A stretch of DNA of 64,000 bases from Sisyra terminalis (taxonomy: Eukaryota; Arthropoda; Insecta; Neuroptera; Sisyridae): the NCBI GenBank assembly GCA_958496175.1, contig OY292278.1, positions 24,986,001-25,050,000 of the forward strand, read 5' to 3'. Below are positions 60,841 through 64,000 of the stretch, one piece after another. How positions within the stretch are numbered: the first letter of the stretch is position 1; the number at the start of each line of letters is the position of its first letter. A model generated the notes under the pieces. It saw only the letters and a program-made list of their open reading frames with translations. It did no database searches and was not told where the DNA came from. A program made the translations under genes and the position numbers.

Positions 60841-62680
60841 TAAAGCAATAGATTTTTATATCAAGAAAAAATTATAATAAATCTATGAGGAAAATCAAAG
60901 TGTAACTGTACAAAATGTGATGTATGCAAAACTGGACAAATAACTTTAAGAATTGCACAATTTGTATATAAATAGACTAAAATAATGGAAATAGGTAAAA
61001 CAAGGAAAATTAGAAATAATTTGGGTAACACTTAAATTTTTCTTTTTATTTTTCTTTATTTTCAACAGTATTATTTTTTATTTTTAAATTTTCTCTATTT
61101 GTTTATATTTTAATTTCAAGTGATTTTAAATTTTATAATCAATTTATTTATCTTGTTATTAAATTTATTATTTTTTTATACACTATGTACATTGATATTC
61201 TTTCTTTTCTCGTACTCCCTTTAAGTAAATATTTCAAATAATACTGCAAAAGACTTAAAAAAGGAGAAGATATAACTAGTTGGAAAAGTGGAAAAAAAGA
61301 AATGTAAGAAAATATCGTAGATTTCTTAGTCAAATACTTAAATCAAGTGTAAGGCTTTCTCTGCGTGTGTAAATCAGAAGTAAAGTTGTAAAACAATCAA
61401 TCCAAAATAATTTCTTAAATCTTTCCCAAAATTTATTAAAAATCAAAGAAGAAATTTCCAGAATTTCAAGACTAAGTATTTAAGTGGTTCAATCATTTTG
61501 GAATATCCAAGAGGAAAATTGTCAATTTTCCCAATCCAAAACGACCGAACTTTTCAAGTTTAAGTTTTTCTCATTTTTTTCAAATATTTATATTTCAAAT
61601 AGCATAAACTCTAAAATTCGTAACAAGTTAATATCATTTTAGGTAATAATCAAATACAATCAATGATACACGCTATATAGTTAGACGGAAAATGTAGTTT
61701 TTCTCTGTTTGTCTTTCAATTTTCATATCTTCATTTTATATATTTTTTAAATATAATTAAATTGACTCATTTCATCTAAATCATTAAATTTAATACACTA
61801 CACAACAATTATTGGTCTTAGTAATCATTTCTTATCAACGTATTCAACATATAATATAATATTATCATATCAATAATTTGAGAAAATGTTTGGTGTTTAG
61901 TGCTGAAATATATTCCTATATCATTTAAAAATCTTCACAAATTTCAATAGAAATCCATTTGTAAGTGAATATTTATATTTAAAATTGTATTGGCACTAAC
62001 TTGTACGTTTATCATTTTATAATATATTAGATACATTTAATACAGACATCGTCGTTCCGTCGTCGAATTATTGCTTTATATTATACTAAATTCATAATTA
62101 TATTCCAGCACTTTCTTGTTTTAAATAATCTCTATTCTAGGTTTCAATCAAATCGAGTTGATTTCTAATCAAGCAAAGCCTAACTGGTTTAAATTCAAAA
62201 TTTATCTAAGTTGGTTTAGATTTATTAATTTCTGTTTTTTTTTTAAGGGATGAAAGACGAAATTAAGCCTCTGAAACTATAATATGTTTGAATAGATTGA
62301 TTTTTTAATAATTTGCTAGTGAAAGATTAAAGTTTTTATCAATTAGTAAGAGCATAAGACGTTAGTTTATCACTTCTAGAATTAATATCTAAAATATGTG
62401 AATATATTTCTAGAATTCTTTTCAATAAATATTTTTCTATAGATTTTATATTAATATAATATTTATCATTGGCAGTATGTACTTATAATTTTTTATAGAT
62501 ATTTAAAATAACTAGATAGAAATATATATATATATATATTGTTTGAAGTAATTTTATATGAAGTTGAATCAAATGATTTCTTTGTAAAATGGAGACATAA
62601 TCTAAAAACTGTACCAGACGAATTATAATTCTTTAATTCATAAAATTAATAAGTCAATTTCATAGAATGTAGATTTTTGA

Positions 62681-62829
62681 AGACAATTTACCGCCGCTTT
62701 ATAAATATTATCTTTACCGACTCAAGGATTAGTAAAGATTCATATAACAATAAATATCGAAAATTTGCTCGGTACGAGGTTTGAAACGGCTACCTAGTTT
62801 TAGATCACTGGGTCACCAGTAGGCTTGTA
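62681..62829 (-). mobile_element. tRNA-derived SINE, diverged
   Basis: On the minus strand TACTGGTGACCCAGTGATCT, TTTCAAACCTCGTACCGAGC and the tail AAAGCGGCGGTAAATTG follow the family order. The box elements are degraded. Confidence 0.65.
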
Positions 62830-63389
62830 GATTTTAACTATCATTATTTTATATCAAAAAATAAGAAGAAATAAAGTTTTCCAGTGCTCATGTTTCTACC
62901 AGCAATTATTATCGAACGAAAATATATTCCTATTTTCTATATCTTCGTTTTTTAATTAGGCATACTATCTGTAGGGGTCTGTAATGATCTTCTTAAATCG
63001 GTAATAATACTTATAGTACAACTGAAAAAAAATATTTCGGTTAAATAGTATACACCAAAGTAATTCTATAAGATATCAAAATACTTTTTTTTATTTGAAC
63101 TACACTTTTCTTTAAAAATCTCCAAAAATATCTAAAGATTTTTGTAAGTTTCTTTAGAAACGAGCTGAATATAAGATTTATATAAGAAATATAAGATTTA
63201 CTTATATCTCTATATATTTTTGGAAATAACGCAAACATTTATTTTTTTGAAAAACAAAATCTGCTTTTAGATCTTTAGTAGGTCACTAGATCCAAGATAA
63301 ATTAAGTAATGTCCAACAATGAAATCATGCTTGGTTTTTGATATTATTGATTTGAATCTTCCCAAATAAATTCCAAATTGAACTGGTCT

Positions 63390-64000
63390 AGGTCTGGAAT
63401 GTAAAACACTCTTCATCCACTTGGCGACATTCAATAAAGTAACATATGCTTGGGTGCCGGGGAATTCTGGTATAAAAGGTAACGAGGAGGCAGACGGGCT
63501 TGTAAGGGCAGATTCAGGTATGCTTTTTATGGTTCCAGAACCGGCTATAGAAGTTGAGAACAACACTAAATCAAATAACCGAATGGACTTAAAATGAGCA
63601 AATAAAATTCTGAAATAACTACTCAGGAGGCAAATTCTAAAAGGATATGATAAACCTAGGAACCTAAACCTAGGAAAATAGGAAATTAAAGTTCTGATAG
63701 GTCTACTAACAAGAGACTGTAATTTGAGAAAGTATATCAAAAGTATAGGGAAAATACTGAGTCAAGTTTATGTAGAAAATACAGCGGGGGAGAAATTTGA
63801 CACCCACGTACTATTTGACTGCCCAGCTATGACATAAAGCTGTTTCAGCTTTCTTGAGCTATCTGAGTATGAGGTGGGAAAAATTCACAAAGATAACATT
63901 GGCTGCCTGTTAAAATCTCAGAAGACTTTTTTAGAAGGAGACTTGACCAATAGAAACAAGAAACAAAGGTGGGCGCAATAGTTCTTATAGGATGTAGTAA
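63390..64000 (+). pseudogene. LINE retrotransposon 3' end, RNase H-like remnant (runs off the window)
   Basis: The plus strand reads KTLFIHLATFNKVTYAWVPG then NSGIKGNEEADGLVRADS, the RNase H catalytic neighbourhood of a non-LTR element. With stops, it continues through IGLLTRDCNLRKYI and a degraded zinc-knuckle-like segment ending VLFDCPAM. Several stops make it non-functional. It is related to the remnant at 41580-42300. The long minus-strand frame over it is an antisense shadow. Confidence 0.8.

Larger units (their letters stand above)
59000..63389. other. Gene-free region after the ZAD gene
   Basis: No supported gene. It holds two SINE copies (59802-59968 and 62681-62829), a fragment of the small fold-back family at 60525-60567, a single-arm copy of the 54.7-kb fold-back (60601-60840) and an AT microsatellite near 62524-62540. 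The rest is AT-rich low-complexity DNA. Confidence 0.5.

Noticed and set aside
63267..63740. 157-codon minus-strand open frame at the window end
   Set aside because: It is antisense to a clear RNase H-like LINE remnant on the plus strand, so it is a shadow.
1..64000. CRISPR arrays, bacterial operons or an integrated virus
   Set aside because: The sequence is a eukaryotic chromosome with introns. I saw no regularly spaced direct repeats of the CRISPR type and no viral structural or replication gene.

Overview
The window is AT-rich eukaryotic DNA from an insect. Three things point there: a clear Krueppel homolog 1 (Kr-h1) gene, which is a juvenile-hormone response factor; a ZAD-type C2H2 zinc-finger gene, a class greatly expanded in insects; and short introns of about 58-80 bp in otherwise AT-rich sequence. 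A beetle or a related holometabolan is a plausible guess, but nothing in the sequence proves the order.

Four protein genes can be supported, all on the + strand: a PPT2-like lysosomal thioesterase (3513-5512, five exons), Kr-h1 (49852-51770, three coding exons), SmB/SNRPB (53433-54149, two exons, the first coding only the start ATG) and a ZAD zinc-finger factor with nine fingers (56822-58421, two exons). The last three sit within 9 kb of one another. About 44 kb between PPT2 and Kr-h1 holds no convincing gene. It carries several GC-richer islands and at least 14 CACGTG E-boxes, and I read it as the 5' regulatory domain, and perhaps long 5' introns, of Kr-h1.

The rest is largely a graveyard of small mobile elements. 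There is a broken piggyBac element with TTAA target duplications (27430-28848), and beside it a perfect 124-bp palindrome. There is a hAT-like fold-back with an 8-bp duplication (19579-19959). A roughly 230-bp MITE family has at least four copies and one fragment. A tRNA-derived SINE family has at least eight copies or tails. There is also a 5S-rRNA-derived fragment, two dead LINE tails with RNase H-like sequence, and several fold-backs whose arms share a hammerhead-ribozyme-like core.

The best leads are three. First, the E-box-rich desert upstream of Kr-h1, including an inverted pair of identical 16-mers around CACGTG. Second, the recurring CTGAnGA-stem-GAAA core, whose stem changes but keeps pairing between copies. 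Third, a Kr-h1 with seven rather than the usual eight fingers. I did not find a clearly new protein system.
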